Shown piece by piece: positions 44,945-54,437 of a stretch of DNA of 64,000 nucleotides. The notes beneath the pieces are model-generated. The model saw nothing but the letters and a program-made list of their open reading frames with translations, did not search any database and was not told where the DNA came from. Source of the DNA: Streptomyces violens (GTDB lineage: Bacteria; Actinomycetota; Actinomycetes; Streptomycetales; Streptomycetaceae); the NCBI RefSeq assembly GCF_000717745.1, contig NZ_JOBH01000022.1, forward strand, positions 1 to 64,000. The letters run 5' to 3'. The position numbers were made by a program, and so were the translations under genes. The first letter of the stretch is position 1. Each line of letters opens with the position of its first letter.

Positions 44945-45316
44945 ATGGACCGTGGGACGGTCGGCAGTGCAAGCCGGGGACGGCTCCACGTCGGGGTCCG
45001 CCATCACGGCGCCAGTGCGGTCGTCACCGCGGCGGGTGAGTTGGATCACCACACCGCGGAGTTGTTGCGCGAGTCACTCGACAGTTGTGCGGATGATGGC
45101 TATGTGCGACTGGTCGTGGACTGTTCGCAACTGGAGTTCATGGATTCCACGGGGTTGAACGTTCTGCTGGGGGCCAGGCTGAGGGTGGAGGCCGAAGGCG
45201 GCGGGGTGCACCTGGCGGCGATGCAGCCGGTGGTGGCCCGGGTCTTCGAGATCACCGGCGCCGAAGCGGTCTTCACCGTGCACGACACGGTTGACGCGGC
45301 GCTTGTCGCCGGCTGA
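44945..45316 (+). CDS. Anti-sigma factor antagonist (STAS)
   Basis: The product has 123 residues; ATG 44945 chosen for the AAGAGGGG site. STAS motif CSQLEFMDSTGLNVLLGARL, with the phosphoacceptor serine Ser followed by Thr-Gly. It binds an anti-sigma kinase to free the sigma factor. It is divergent from the sigma gene. Confidence 0.9.
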   Translation: MDRGTVGSASRGRLHVGVRHHGASAVVTAAGELDHHTAELLRESLDSCADDGYVRLVVDCSQLEFMDSTGLNVLLGARLRVEAEGGGVHLAAMQPVVARVFEITGAEAVFTVHDTVDAALVAG

Positions 45317-45511
45317 GCCGGATGCGTGGGGGGCGGCAGTGGCGGACGGTTCCCGGAAGGACCGTTTCCGATCACGTTGGCTCCCTCACAACTTCCGTCC
45401 CCAAGAAGTGGGTGTTCTCACGGTCCGGCCGGGCAGGAGACATCTGAATCTTTTTGAACCCGTCAGGTATCCGTCATCCGTGAAAAGGCGAATCGGTGAG
45501 GTGAAGCGCTG

Positions 45512-46012
45512 ATGAGCACCACCCGGCCGTACCCGCCGGGCGATCTGGGCCCGGACTCGGGGAACGCCGGCGCCGCCGCCGTCTCCCCGGCCACCGTCCC
45601 GGCCGGTCAGGTCCGCAGGCTGCGTCTCGCAGGCGCCCGTGGCGCTGTCGCCCGTGGTCGTGACTTCGCCCGGCAGGCGCTGCACGACTGGGGCTGGCTG
45701 CCGGCCGCGGGCGCCGATCAGCGCGCCGCCGCCGAGGACGTCCTGCTCGTCGTCTCCGAGCTGGTCACCAACGCCTGCCTGCATGCCGAGGGCCCGGAGG
45801 AGCTGCGGCTGCGCTGCAATGCCAAGGTGCTGCGCCTGGAGGTCACCGACCTGGGCACCGGCTCGCCGGCCCCGCGCACCCCGCACCGCGCCGGCCGCCC
45901 CGGCGGCCACGGCATGTTCATCGTGCAGCGGCTCTGCCTGGACTGGGGGGTCGTCCGCAACCCCGACGGCACGGGCAAGACCGTATGGGCGGAGCTGGCT
46001 GCTCCGTCGTAG
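45512..46012 (+). CDS. RsbW-like ATP-binding anti-sigma protein
   Basis: The product has 166 residues, start ATG 45512. HATPase motifs: SELVTNACLHAEG (N box), EVTDLGTG (G1), GGHGMFIVQRLC (G2). The N-terminal 35 residues are disordered. It probably phosphorylates the antagonist and holds the sigma factor. A clear terminator follows. Confidence 0.88.
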   Translation: MSTTRPYPPGDLGPDSGNAGAAAVSPATVPAGQVRRLRLAGARGAVARGRDFARQALHDWGWLPAAGADQRAAAEDVLLVVSELVTNACLHAEGPEELRLRCNAKVLRLEVTDLGTGSPAPRTPHRAGRPGGHGMFIVQRLCLDWGVVRNPDGTGKTVWAELAAPS

Positions 46013-46060
46013 GGAGTGGGCGGTGCCCCAGACCCGGCCGCCGCCTTCCCGTATCGCTCG

Positions 46061-46080
46061 AGCCGCCCCGCGGGGCGGCT
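46061..46080 (+). terminator. Terminator after the partner-switch gene
   Basis: AGCCGCCCC, loop GC, GGGGCGGCT followed by TTCCTT. Confidence 0.85.
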
Positions 46081-46125
46081 TTCCTTGTGTGCTCTCTCTT
46101 CCTTCTCCGAGGCCCCCGGCGTACC

Positions 46126-46154
46126 TTGACGCCCAATCTGATGTGCCGTCAGTA
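46126..46154 (+). promoter_or_regulatory. Candidate promoter of the cell-surface operon
   Basis: TTGACG at 46126-46131 and TCAGTA at 46149-46154, 17 bases apart, about 40 bases before the first gene of the operon. The -10 box is weak. Confidence 0.35.
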
Positions 46155-46194
46155 ACTTCCGGCGGTGCGCTCACCGGGAGAAGGGGAGATCGAG

Positions 46195-46881
46195 GTGGCC
46201 CGCTTCAACGCCCAGCGCAGCCGGCGCCGCACGGGCCCGGCAGGACCGGCGGCGGCCGTGCTGCTCACCGCCGCGGCGTCGGTGCTCTTCGCGGCCCCCG
46301 CCGCGCACGCCGAAGTCGTCGACGTCGACTACCAGTGCAAGACGCCGATCGGGAACAAGGGCGCCGTCTCGCCCATCGACATCAAGTCCACCGAGTCCGG
46401 CGACGGCTACAAGCTCGTGATGTCCTTCCAGAAAGGTGTCTCCTCCAGCCCCGTCGAGCTGGGCAAGGGCGCGATGAAGCCGAGCGCGCTGATCAAGCTC
46501 GGCGGCGCGGAGACCGGTGACGTACCGGTGAGCGGCCCGCCCAACGACAAGGCGATCCCCGCCAACACCCCGATCAAGATCAGCGATCTGAGCGGTACGT
46601 ACACACCGAAGAAGAGCGGCAAGGTCACCTTCACGGCCTCCACGCTCACCATCAAGGCGCTGGGCACGACCACGACCTGCACACCCAGCAACGATCCGAA
46701 GCCGGCGCTCTCCCTGGACGTCAAGGGCACCGGCGGCGGGCCGGCCGCACCGGGCGGTGAGCTGCCGCAGACCGGGCCCGCCGACGACGCCGTCGCGCTG
46801 GGCACGCTCGGCGGCACGGTGCTGCTCGCCGGGGTCGCGGGGACGCTCTGGCTGACGCGGCGTCGGCAGCAGCGGGTCTGA
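46195..46881 (+). CDS. LPXTG-anchored cell-surface protein, single Cys-paired domain
   Basis: The product has 228 residues, start GTG 46195 after AAGGGGAG. Signal peptide to about residue 39 (APAAHA). Domain residues about 44-176: YQCKTPIG with Cys48, LGGAETGDVPVSGPP, GTYTPKKSGKVTFTASTLTIKALG, TTTTCTPSNDP with Cys162. Sorting signal LPQTG at 190-194, then a hydrophobic helix and RRRQQRV. Sortase anchoring to the wall is inferred. The domain recurs twice in the fourth gene. First of four coupled genes. Confidence 0.88.
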   Translation: MARFNAQRSRRRTGPAGPAAAVLLTAAASVLFAAPAAHAEVVDVDYQCKTPIGNKGAVSPIDIKSTESGDGYKLVMSFQKGVSSSPVELGKGAMKPSALIKLGGAETGDVPVSGPPNDKAIPANTPIKISDLSGTYTPKKSGKVTFTASTLTIKALGTTTTCTPSNDPKPALSLDVKGTGGGPAAPGGELPQTGPADDAVALGTLGGTVLLAGVAGTLWLTRRRQQRV

Positions 46882-47778
46882 GTGCCGGTGTCCCGCCGTA
46901 TCCGTGCCGTGGCCGCGGGCGCTGCCGCGCTGGCCGTCGCCGTGCTGCTGTGCGCGCCACCGTCCGCAGCGGCGGCGGGCGGCTGGCGCGCGGCGCCCGC
47001 GGGCACGCACGAGCGGCCGTACTTCTACCTGGAGGGCGGCCCCGGCAGCGTCCTCACGGACCGGCTCGCACTCACCAACCCCACAGGCCGCGCGCGGACG
47101 TTCACGGTGACCGGGAACTCCGGGCCCGGAGCCGGCGCCTGGATCGTCACCGCGGCGAAGACCGTCGAGGTACCGGCCCGTACCCGCGCGGAGGTGCCGT
47201 TCACCGTCACCGTGCCGGCGGGCACGGCACCGGGCGACCACCCGGCCGCGCTCCGGGTGCGCGACCGGCGCGGGGCCGAGCGCGCCGTACGCATCCATCT
47301 GCGGGTCAGCGGTCCCACGCTGTCCGCGCTCACCGTGGAGAACGTGTCGGTGGGGGAGCGCGACGGCGCGGCCGTCATCCGGTACGACCTGGTCAACCGC
47401 GGCAATACGACGCTGGATCCGCGGGTCGCGGTGCGTGCCGACGGGCTGCTCGGGACCGCCCTGCGCCGCCCGGCGCACCGGCTGCCCGCCGAACTGCCGC
47501 CGGGCCGCCGGATCACCCGTACCGAGGTCTGGCCGGACCCGCCCGCGCTGGACTCCGTGGACGTGACCGTCATGGCCACCGCGGCGGGCGGCGCGCACGG
47601 CACGGGCCGCGCCACGTACACGGCGGTGCCGTGGGGCGCGGTCGGGCTGGTGTGCGCCGGGGGCGGCGCTGTGGTGGGCGGGTGGTTCCTGAGGCGACGG
47701 CGTCGGAGGGGTGCGGACGAGACACCTGACCAAGAGGGCGTCCCGGTACGGGAGTTGACGACGGGGGTGACGGCATGA
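46882..47778 (+). CDS. DUF916-like surface protein with C-terminal membrane anchor
   Basis: The product has 298 residues, start GTG 46882 directly after the previous stop. Signal peptide (AALAVAVLLCAPPSAAAA). Two Ig-like halves: FYLEGGPGSVLTDRLALTNPTGRARTFTVTGNSG... EVPFTVTVPAGTAPGDHPAALRV and LSALTVENVSVGERDGAAVIRYDLVNRGNTTLDPRVAV. C-terminal helix (GAVGLVCAGGGAVVGGWFL) and basic tail. DUF916 proteins accompany WxL surface proteins in Firmicutes. It overlaps the next gene as ATGA. Confidence 0.8.
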   Translation: MPVSRRIRAVAAGAAALAVAVLLCAPPSAAAAGGWRAAPAGTHERPYFYLEGGPGSVLTDRLALTNPTGRARTFTVTGNSGPGAGAWIVTAAKTVEVPARTRAEVPFTVTVPAGTAPGDHPAALRVRDRRGAERAVRIHLRVSGPTLSALTVENVSVGERDGAAVIRYDLVNRGNTTLDPRVAVRADGLLGTALRRPAHRLPAELPPGRRITRTEVWPDPPALDSVDVTVMATAAGGAHGTGRATYTAVPWGAVGLVCAGGGAVVGGWFLRRRRRRGADETPDQEGVPVRELTTGVTA

Positions 47779-48785
47779 GCGGAGTACGTACGGGCTTGGT
47801 GTCGGGTGGCCGGTGGCGAAGCGCCCCCTGGGCAGCCGCCGTTGCCGCGTTGCTCCTCGTCCTTCCTCCGGCCGGTACGGTCCGCGCCGCCGATGACGGC
47901 CGCCCCGCCGTCGAGCTCTCCCAGCGGCAGGCGGGCAAGGGCGGCTCGATCACGGTCACCGGCGCCGGATGGCGCCCCAAGGCGCTGCTCACCTTGCTGA
48001 TCTGCGGGCAGAACATGATCGGCGGCACCAACGCCTGCGCCAACGGCGACGGCCGCGCCGTCACCACCGGCAAGGACGGCCGCTTCCGCATCAAGCTGCC
48101 GGTCGCCGAGCCGCCGAAGCCGTGTCCGTGCGTCGTACACGTCGCCACCGTGACCGGCCGGGCCGCGGCGGCGGACGCCCCGTTCACCGTCGCCGGGCAC
48201 CCCGTGGCCCCGCTGCCCGAGCGGACCGGCGGCGGGCGGCTGGCCGTGCTGGCGCCCGCCCGGCTGCGCGGCAGTTCGGGCCTGCTGACCTGGTTCGGCG
48301 CGCCGCCGCAGCGCGAGCTGGTCCTCACGGTCGGCAACCTCGGCGCCGAGCCCGCGAAGAACCCGGTCTTCAAGGTCGGCGCCCGGCACGGCGTCCTCGC
48401 CCCGCAGTGGGCGGACCAGCAGTGGCGGGGCACCCTCCAGGCCGGTAGGAAAGCGCAGGTCACGCTGCCGGTCGAGCTGGCGGCCGGCGCGCACGGCGAT
48501 TACACGGTCGCCGTGAAGTACGGCGGCAAGGTCCTGGCCGAGCAGCCCTGGCAGGTCGGCCGGCCGTGGGGCGTGACGCTCTTCTGGATCCTGCTCTGCG
48601 TCGTGGTGCCGGCCGCGGTCTTCCGCATCGGCATGGCGATCGTCGACAAGGTACGGCCGCGCGACCGCTCCGCCCAGGGCGGCGCGGGGGACGAAGCGCC
48701 GGCCGGCCTGCCCTGGTTCACCCCGGACACCGCACCGTCCGTCACCACACTCACCGAGCGACCGACGTCGAAAGGTTCCCTGTGA
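47775..48785 (+). CDS. Membrane-anchored surface protein with two beta domains
   Basis: The product has 336 residues, start ATG 47775. Signal peptide to about residue 39. First domain: VELSQRQAGKGGSITVTGAGWRPKALLTLLICGQNMIGG..., with Cys pairs (CGQNMIGGTNAC, CPC), similar in pattern to neocarzinostatin-like Ig domains. Second domain: LVLTVGNLGAEPAKNPVFKVG, a CARDB-like fold. C-terminal helix GVTLFWILLCVVVPAAVF and cytoplasmic tail. Function unknown; coupling implies assembly with the two anchored proteins. Confidence 0.78.
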   Translation: MSGVRTGLVSGGRWRSAPWAAAVAALLLVLPPAGTVRAADDGRPAVELSQRQAGKGGSITVTGAGWRPKALLTLLICGQNMIGGTNACANGDGRAVTTGKDGRFRIKLPVAEPPKPCPCVVHVATVTGRAAAADAPFTVAGHPVAPLPERTGGGRLAVLAPARLRGSSGLLTWFGAPPQRELVLTVGNLGAEPAKNPVFKVGARHGVLAPQWADQQWRGTLQAGRKAQVTLPVELAAGAHGDYTVAVKYGGKVLAEQPWQVGRPWGVTLFWILLCVVVPAAVFRIGMAIVDKVRPRDRSAQGGAGDEAPAGLPWFTPDTAPSVTTLTERPTSKGSL

Positions 48786-50203
48786 TGAGGCAACGGAGGA
48801 GAGCGGCCGCGGCCGGGAGCGCGCTGATGCTCGCGGGCGCGGGCCTGGTGGCGGTGTCCGGCACCGCCGCGGCGGCCCCGGTACCCGGCCCGGCGGCTGC
48901 CGTGTCGTACCTGACGGAGTGCATCCCGCCGCCGATCTCCGGCCTGGACCCGGTGCAGGGCACCACCAAGGTCGAGATCACCGCGCCCGCCACGGCGAAG
49001 GTGGGCGACACGGTCGAGGTGGTGTGGAAGACGGTCGGCGCCGCGTCGAAGAACCCGGACGTACTGGACCTGGGCAAGGACACGGTGAAGCCGACCGGCG
49101 TGCTCAAGGCGGGCGGCGCGCAGACCGGCGACGTCCCGATGGAGGGCCCGCGGCAGAACCCGCCCATCCCGAAGAACAGCCCGATGCAGCTCCCCGACAT
49201 GACGGGCAAGCTCAAGCTGGAGAAGCCGGGCGAGGTCACGCTGACCCCGGGCGCGTACACGATCAACGTCAACAAGCCCGTCTCGACGGACACCAAGTGC
49301 GCGCCCAAGGGCGAGGTGGAGCCCGCGCTCACGATCAAGGTGACGGACGGCAGCGGGTCGGACTCGGGCGGCACGTCCTCGTCGGGTGGCACCTCCTCGT
49401 CGGGCGGGTCGTCCTCGTCCGGGGGCGCCTCGGGCGGTGACTCCGGCGGTACGGGTGGCGGTACGGGCGGGAGTACGGGCGGCTCCGGAGGAGCGAGCGG
49501 CGGCGGCAACGGCGACCCCGACGGCACCGCGTACAAGGGCAAGGAAGTCCAGGTCCCCTACGCCTGCAAGACGCCCATCGGGGACAAGAAGGCCACCTCG
49601 CCGGTGCAGATCAACGGCACCAAGAAGGGCGGCGACTTCGACCTCACCGTCAAGTTCCGCAAGTCCGTGATGGACAGCCCGGCCGACATCCCCAAGGACT
49701 CGGTCAAGCCGTCGATGGAGGTGAAGCTGGGCGGCGTGGACAAGGGCACGGTGCACGTCGAGGGGCCCACCAACAAGGAGCCGATCAAGTCCGGCGAGCC
49801 CATCGAGATCCCCGACCTCAAGGGCACCTACAAGCCCGGCGCGAGCGGTAAGGCGACGCTCACGCCCGGTGTCCTGACGGTCAAGGCGATGGGGACCACC
49901 ACCACCTGCACGCCCGAGAAGGACCCGGGCGTCTCCCTGGAGCTGGACACCAGCGCCCAGCCGGGCGGCGCGAGCGGCGGCACGTCCTCGGGCGGCGACT
50001 CGGGCGGCGCCGCGACGGGTGGTACCGGTGGTACGGGAGGCAGCGGCGGGGCCGCGGGCGCGGCGGGCGGCTCCGGCGGGCTCGCCGACACCGGAGCCGA
50101 GGATCACGGCGGCCTGCAGGCGCTCGGCCTGATCGCCGGCACGGTGATCCTGCTCGGCGGCGCCGTCTTCACCTTCATGCCGCGCCGCTACCTGCGGCGC
50201 TGA
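48782..50203 (+). CDS. LAXTG-anchored surface protein with two Cys-paired domains
   Basis: The product has 473 residues from GTG 48782 (ATG 48785 is also possible). Signal peptide to about residue 31. First copy of the domain about 42-187 (Cys47, Cys173), Ser/Gly linker about 189-246, second copy about 255-390 (Cys262, Cys376), Gly-rich linker, then LADTG at 434-438, helix and RRYLRR. LAXTG is the signal read by class E sortases in Streptomyces. The domain matches that of the operon's first gene. Overlap with the previous stop indicates coupled translation. Confidence 0.88.
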   Translation: MMRQRRRAAAAGSALMLAGAGLVAVSGTAAAAPVPGPAAAVSYLTECIPPPISGLDPVQGTTKVEITAPATAKVGDTVEVVWKTVGAASKNPDVLDLGKDTVKPTGVLKAGGAQTGDVPMEGPRQNPPIPKNSPMQLPDMTGKLKLEKPGEVTLTPGAYTINVNKPVSTDTKCAPKGEVEPALTIKVTDGSGSDSGGTSSSGGTSSSGGSSSSGGASGGDSGGTGGGTGGSTGGSGGASGGGNGDPDGTAYKGKEVQVPYACKTPIGDKKATSPVQINGTKKGGDFDLTVKFRKSVMDSPADIPKDSVKPSMEVKLGGVDKGTVHVEGPTNKEPIKSGEPIEIPDLKGTYKPGASGKATLTPGVLTVKAMGTTTTCTPEKDPGVSLELDTSAQPGGASGGTSSGGDSGGAATGGTGGTGGSGGAAGAAGGSGGLADTGAEDHGGLQALGLIAGTVILLGGAVFTFMPRRYLRR

Positions 50204-50257
50204 CGGCCGGGCGGCCGGTGATCCGCGTAGGACGTACGGATCTCCGCTCCGTACGTG

Positions 50258-51154
50258 CTACGCGCGGTCCGCCGACCGCTCCACCCGCGCCATGAGCCAG
50301 GCCAGCACCCGGCGCTCGACCGCGGGCCGGGTGAGGGCCTTCATGCCGTGGCCCGTGCCCGGCAGGACCGAGACCGTGGCCTGCGGCTCGGCCTTCGCGA
50401 GGCCCCGGGAGTGCGCCACCGGGACGAAGTCGTGCGCGAAGTGCATCAGCAGCATCGGCATACCGGGCCCGCCGGGCCGCTCCGGGCCTCCGGGCGCCCA
50501 GGTCCGCGCTGCCATGTCGTCCCACACGGCGCGGCACGTGACTGCCTTCCTCGGATCGCACCCCGCCAGCTTCTGTGCCTCGCGCCGCAGCCGGCGCTGG
50601 GCGGCCGAGGCGCCGGAGCGCGCGCCGTCCCGCCAGGCCAGATACGGATCGGCCACCGGCGACAGCGCGATCACCCCCGCCGGCCGCTCGGCCGTGCCGG
50701 CGGTGTACTCCGCGGTGTTCGCCGCGATCTGTCCGCCCGCCGACGAGCCGAGCAGCACGATCCGCCGGGGATCGGCCCGGAAGCGGACGGCCTGCGCGCG
50801 GATCCAGCGCAGCGCGGCGAGCGCGTCGGTGCGCTGCGCGTGCCAGCGCGCGTCGGTGTTGAGCCGGTAGTCCACGTCGAAGACGACGAACCCGCGCGCC
50901 GCCAGCTTCCGGGCCCACCCGCTCCAGTCGGAGTCCCGCGCCCAGTACCCACCGTGCAGGATCATCACCACCGGCCGGACGTCCGTGCCGGCGGTCCGGT
51001 AGGCCCCGATGGTCTGCCGCTTCTGGGGACCGTAGGAGTACGTCCCCTTGAACGCGGCATCCGGCGCCCCGACCGCCCGACCCCCCTGCGGGACCGTCAG
51101 GCACACGGCGGCCAGGACCCCGCACACCCCGGCCCACACACTCCCTCGGCGCAT
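50258..51154 (-). CDS. Secreted alpha/beta hydrolase
   Basis: The product has 298 residues, start ATG 51154. Signal peptide (VLAAVCLTVPQGGRAVGA). Hormone-sensitive lipase/prolyl-oligopeptidase-like motifs: ILHGGYW, GSSAGGQ nucleophile, and PGTGHGMK with His. It may be an esterase or feruloyl-type hydrolase; the substrate is not readable. Confidence 0.85.
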   Translation of the reverse strand: MRRGSVWAGVCGVLAAVCLTVPQGGRAVGAPDAAFKGTYSYGPQKRQTIGAYRTAGTDVRPVVMILHGGYWARDSDWSGWARKLAARGFVVFDVDYRLNTDARWHAQRTDALAALRWIRAQAVRFRADPRRIVLLGSSAGGQIAANTAEYTAGTAERPAGVIALSPVADPYLAWRDGARSGASAAQRRLRREAQKLAGCDPRKAVTCRAVWDDMAARTWAPGGPERPGGPGMPMLLMHFAHDFVPVAHSRGLAKAEPQATVSVLPGTGHGMKALTRPAVERRVLAWLMARVERSADRA

Positions 51155-51308
51155 ACGCCGATCGTTACCGCGCCCTGGTCCGGCTCTCCCGGCCCGGCCG
51201 GGGCGCCACTCAAATGGCCGTGGCCAATGACGTGGACATGTAGATCATTCTTTATAGGGTGACTCACGTGCCCCCTGGGCACTGACCACAAGAAAAACTG
51301 GGGAACAC

Positions 51309-51674
51309 GTGAACGTAGGTAAGAAGGTCGCCACCAGCGCTCTCGCGGCGATCATGATGACCACCGGGCTGACGCTGGCCTCGGCGGGTACCGCCGAGGC
51401 CGCGGGCGCGAAGTACAAGTGCAAGGTGGTCATCGGCCACCTCGACTGGGGCCGGCCGACCGGCCGGTCGCAGTGCAAGAAGTCCAAGTCGGGCAAGAAG
51501 GTGCACAAGCACCGCGTCGTGCTCACTTGCGACGTCATCCGCGGCGTGGGAGCAGGGCAGGAGCACGCCGTGCCCTGGGACTTCTACGGGCCGTGGGTGT
51601 CGCCGGGCAAGAAGTCGCACGTGAAGTGCAGCACCCGGAGCTTCCTGCGGAGCATGCGGGTCGTGACCAAGTAG
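51309..51674 (+). CDS. Small basic secreted protein with several Cys
   Basis: The product has 121 residues, start GTG 51309. Signal peptide ends near TAEAAG. The mature part is very basic (GRSQCKKSKSGKKVHKHR) with four Cys. No family recognised. Upstream DNA (51240-51265) is more AT-rich than the surroundings and probably holds its promoter. It resembles small secreted proteins such as toxins, inhibitors or cell-wall binders in size and charge. Confidence 0.7.
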   Translation: MNVGKKVATSALAAIMMTTGLTLASAGTAEAAGAKYKCKVVIGHLDWGRPTGRSQCKKSKSGKKVHKHRVVLTCDVIRGVGAGQEHAVPWDFYGPWVSPGKKSHVKCSTRSFLRSMRVVTK

Positions 51675-51688
51675 CCGACAGACAGAGA

Positions 51689-51726
51689 CGGCGGGCCGGC
51701 ACGAAGCGATTCGTGCCGGCCCGCCG
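51689..51726. terminator. Terminator between convergent genes
   Basis: Perfect 17-bp arms (CGGCGGGCCGGCACGAA and complement), loop GCGA. Confidence 0.9.
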
Positions 51727-51748
51727 CCGTTGTTCCGTGGGTGAGGCG

Positions 51749-53275
51749 TCAGTGGATCTCGCCCATGAGCGTCCGGACCTTCTTGCGGTACATGTAGATC
51801 GCGAACGCCGCGAGAGCCGCGAGGATCGCCTCGATCAGGACCGCGCCCGAGCCGCTCATGTCGACGCCGCCGATGGACAGCAGGCTGGTGACGGAGTCGC
51901 CCGCGGTGTTCGCGAGGAACCAGATGCCCATCATCTGGCTGGCGTACTTCACCGGCGCCATCTTCGTGGTCAGCGAGAGACCCACCGGGGAGAGGCAGAG
52001 CTCACCGACGGTCTGGATCAGGTAGATGCCCAGCACCCACATCGGGCTGACGGCCGTACCACTGGCAGCCATGCCCATCGGGACCAGGAAGAAGAAGAAC
52101 GAGACGCCGATGAGGAACAGACCGGCGACGAACTTCAGGATGGTGCTGGGCTCCTTGCCCTTCCGGTTCAGCCACAGCCAGAGCCAGGCGAAGACCGGGG
52201 CCAGCGCCATGACGAACACCGGGTTCAGCGACTGGTACCACGTGGAGGGGAACGAGAAGCCGAGCAGCGAGCCGGAGGCCTTGGTCTCGCCGAAGGCCTG
52301 GACGGTGGAACCGCCCTGGTCGTAGATCATCCAGAAAGCGGCCGCGGCGATGAAGAACCAGATGTACCCGGACATCTTGCTCTGCTCGCTCTGGGACAGC
52401 TCCTTGTCGCGCTTGATGCGGAGAAGGACACCGGCCGGGACGAGGATGCCGAGCACGCTCAGCGGGATCATCGCCCAGTTCAGGGTGAAGTGACCGGTGA
52501 AGACGACCACGCCGTAGAAGACAGCGGCAACGATGAGCCAGGTCAGGCCCTTGCGCAGCCAGGAGTTGCGCTCCTCGGCGGTGAGCGGGGTGGGGACCCT
52601 GTTGCTCTCCGGGCTCAGGTGCTTGGTGCCGAGCAGGAACTGGACCAGGCCCAGGCCCATGCCGATCGCGGCGATCGCAAAGCCGAGGTGCCAGTTCACG
52701 GTCTGGCCGACGGTGCCGATGATCAGCGGGGCGAGGAAGGCACCGACGTTGATCCCCATGTAGAAGATCGTGAAGGCGCCGTCACGACGGGGATCGTTCG
52801 GTCCGTCGTAGAGGTGGCCCACCATCGTGGAGATGTTGGCCTTCAGCAGGCCGGAGCCGAGGGCCACGAGGCAGAGGCCCGTGAAGAAGAAGCCCTCGCC
52901 GGGACCGGCCAGCGTGAGGTGGCCCAGCATGATGACGACCGCCGCGACGGCAACCGTCTTGCGGGGGCCCCAGAGCCGGTCGGCGAGCCAGCCGCCGGGC
53001 ATGGTCAGCAGGTAGACCATGGCCATGTAGATGGAGTAGATGGCCGTCGTCGTGGCCAAGTCCATGGCCAGTCCGCCGCCGAGGCTGCCTTGCTTCGCAT
53101 CGGGGCCACCGGAAAGCAAGTAGACGGTCAGCAGGGCCCGCATGCCGTAGAAGCTGAAGCGCTCCCACATCTCGGTCATGAACAGGGTGGCCAGTCCGCG
53201 GGGGTGGCCGAAGAAGGTCTTGCCGCCGGCAGGGGTTCCCTGCCCTGGGGAATCCTTCGTCAGGCTGGACGCCAT
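51749..53275 (-). CDS. POT/PTR-family peptide transporter
   Basis: The product has 508 residues and about 14 helices; ATG 53275 chosen (AAGGA before). POT motifs: TEMWERFSFYGMRALLTVYL, FTIFYMGINVGAFLAPLI, and LGIYLIQTVGELCLSPVGLS. It carries out proton-coupled uptake of di- and tripeptides. It is divergent from the two-component regulator gene. Confidence 0.93.
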   Translation of the reverse strand: MASSLTKDSPGQGTPAGGKTFFGHPRGLATLFMTEMWERFSFYGMRALLTVYLLSGGPDAKQGSLGGGLAMDLATTTAIYSIYMAMVYLLTMPGGWLADRLWGPRKTVAVAAVVIMLGHLTLAGPGEGFFFTGLCLVALGSGLLKANISTMVGHLYDGPNDPRRDGAFTIFYMGINVGAFLAPLIIGTVGQTVNWHLGFAIAAIGMGLGLVQFLLGTKHLSPESNRVPTPLTAEERNSWLRKGLTWLIVAAVFYGVVVFTGHFTLNWAMIPLSVLGILVPAGVLLRIKRDKELSQSEQSKMSGYIWFFIAAAAFWMIYDQGGSTVQAFGETKASGSLLGFSFPSTWYQSLNPVFVMALAPVFAWLWLWLNRKGKEPSTILKFVAGLFLIGVSFFFFLVPMGMAASGTAVSPMWVLGIYLIQTVGELCLSPVGLSLTTKMAPVKYASQMMGIWFLANTAGDSVTSLLSIGGVDMSGSGAVLIEAILAALAAFAIYMYRKKVRTLMGEIH

Positions 53276-53716
53276 GGTCGATCCTTGGGTGATCGGGACG
53301 CACAGGTGGGGCTGCGCGCCCGGGTCGGCTGACCGGCACCGGCGCAGTGCCGTCCGCCCGCCCACGCCCGGTAGGAGGGTGCGACACCACTGTGGAGAGA
53401 GGAATCGACAGGACGGCCGTACACCGGAATCCACGCCCCCGTTTTACGTGCGATGGACCCGGTCTAGGAGGTCATTTGCCCGCGGGTCCGGTCGTGCCGG
53501 CCCCGCACACAACAGGGACCGTGACGTCAAATGAGCGTCATGGTCCCGGGGTGTACAACGGACGTTCCTGCCACTGTACGACGCGCGTAGCTTAGGTAGG
53601 GCTCAGTGAGACAACGGTCACACCCGGCGCGGGGAACCGGGCGGTGCGCCCACCGCCGCAGCCCGGGACCCCCGGAGGGGCATCGGGGCCGTGACCTGTC
53701 GGACTACCATCGGGCC
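53276..53716. other. Intergenic region of 441 bases between divergent genes
   Basis: No gene supported. It holds the inverted repeat at 53515-53547, and must contain promoters for the POT and regulator genes. Confidence 0.5.
53515..53547. promoter_or_regulatory. Inverted repeat in the POT/regulator divergent region
   Basis: GGGACCGTGACG and CGTCATGGTCCC pair at 11 of 12 positions around a 9-nt spacer. Operator or hairpin. Confidence 0.5.
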
Positions 53717-54397
<681 letters not shown>

Positions 54398-54437
54398 AGC
54401 TCTCCCCCAGAACCACCACCCCGCCCGGGAGGGCACC

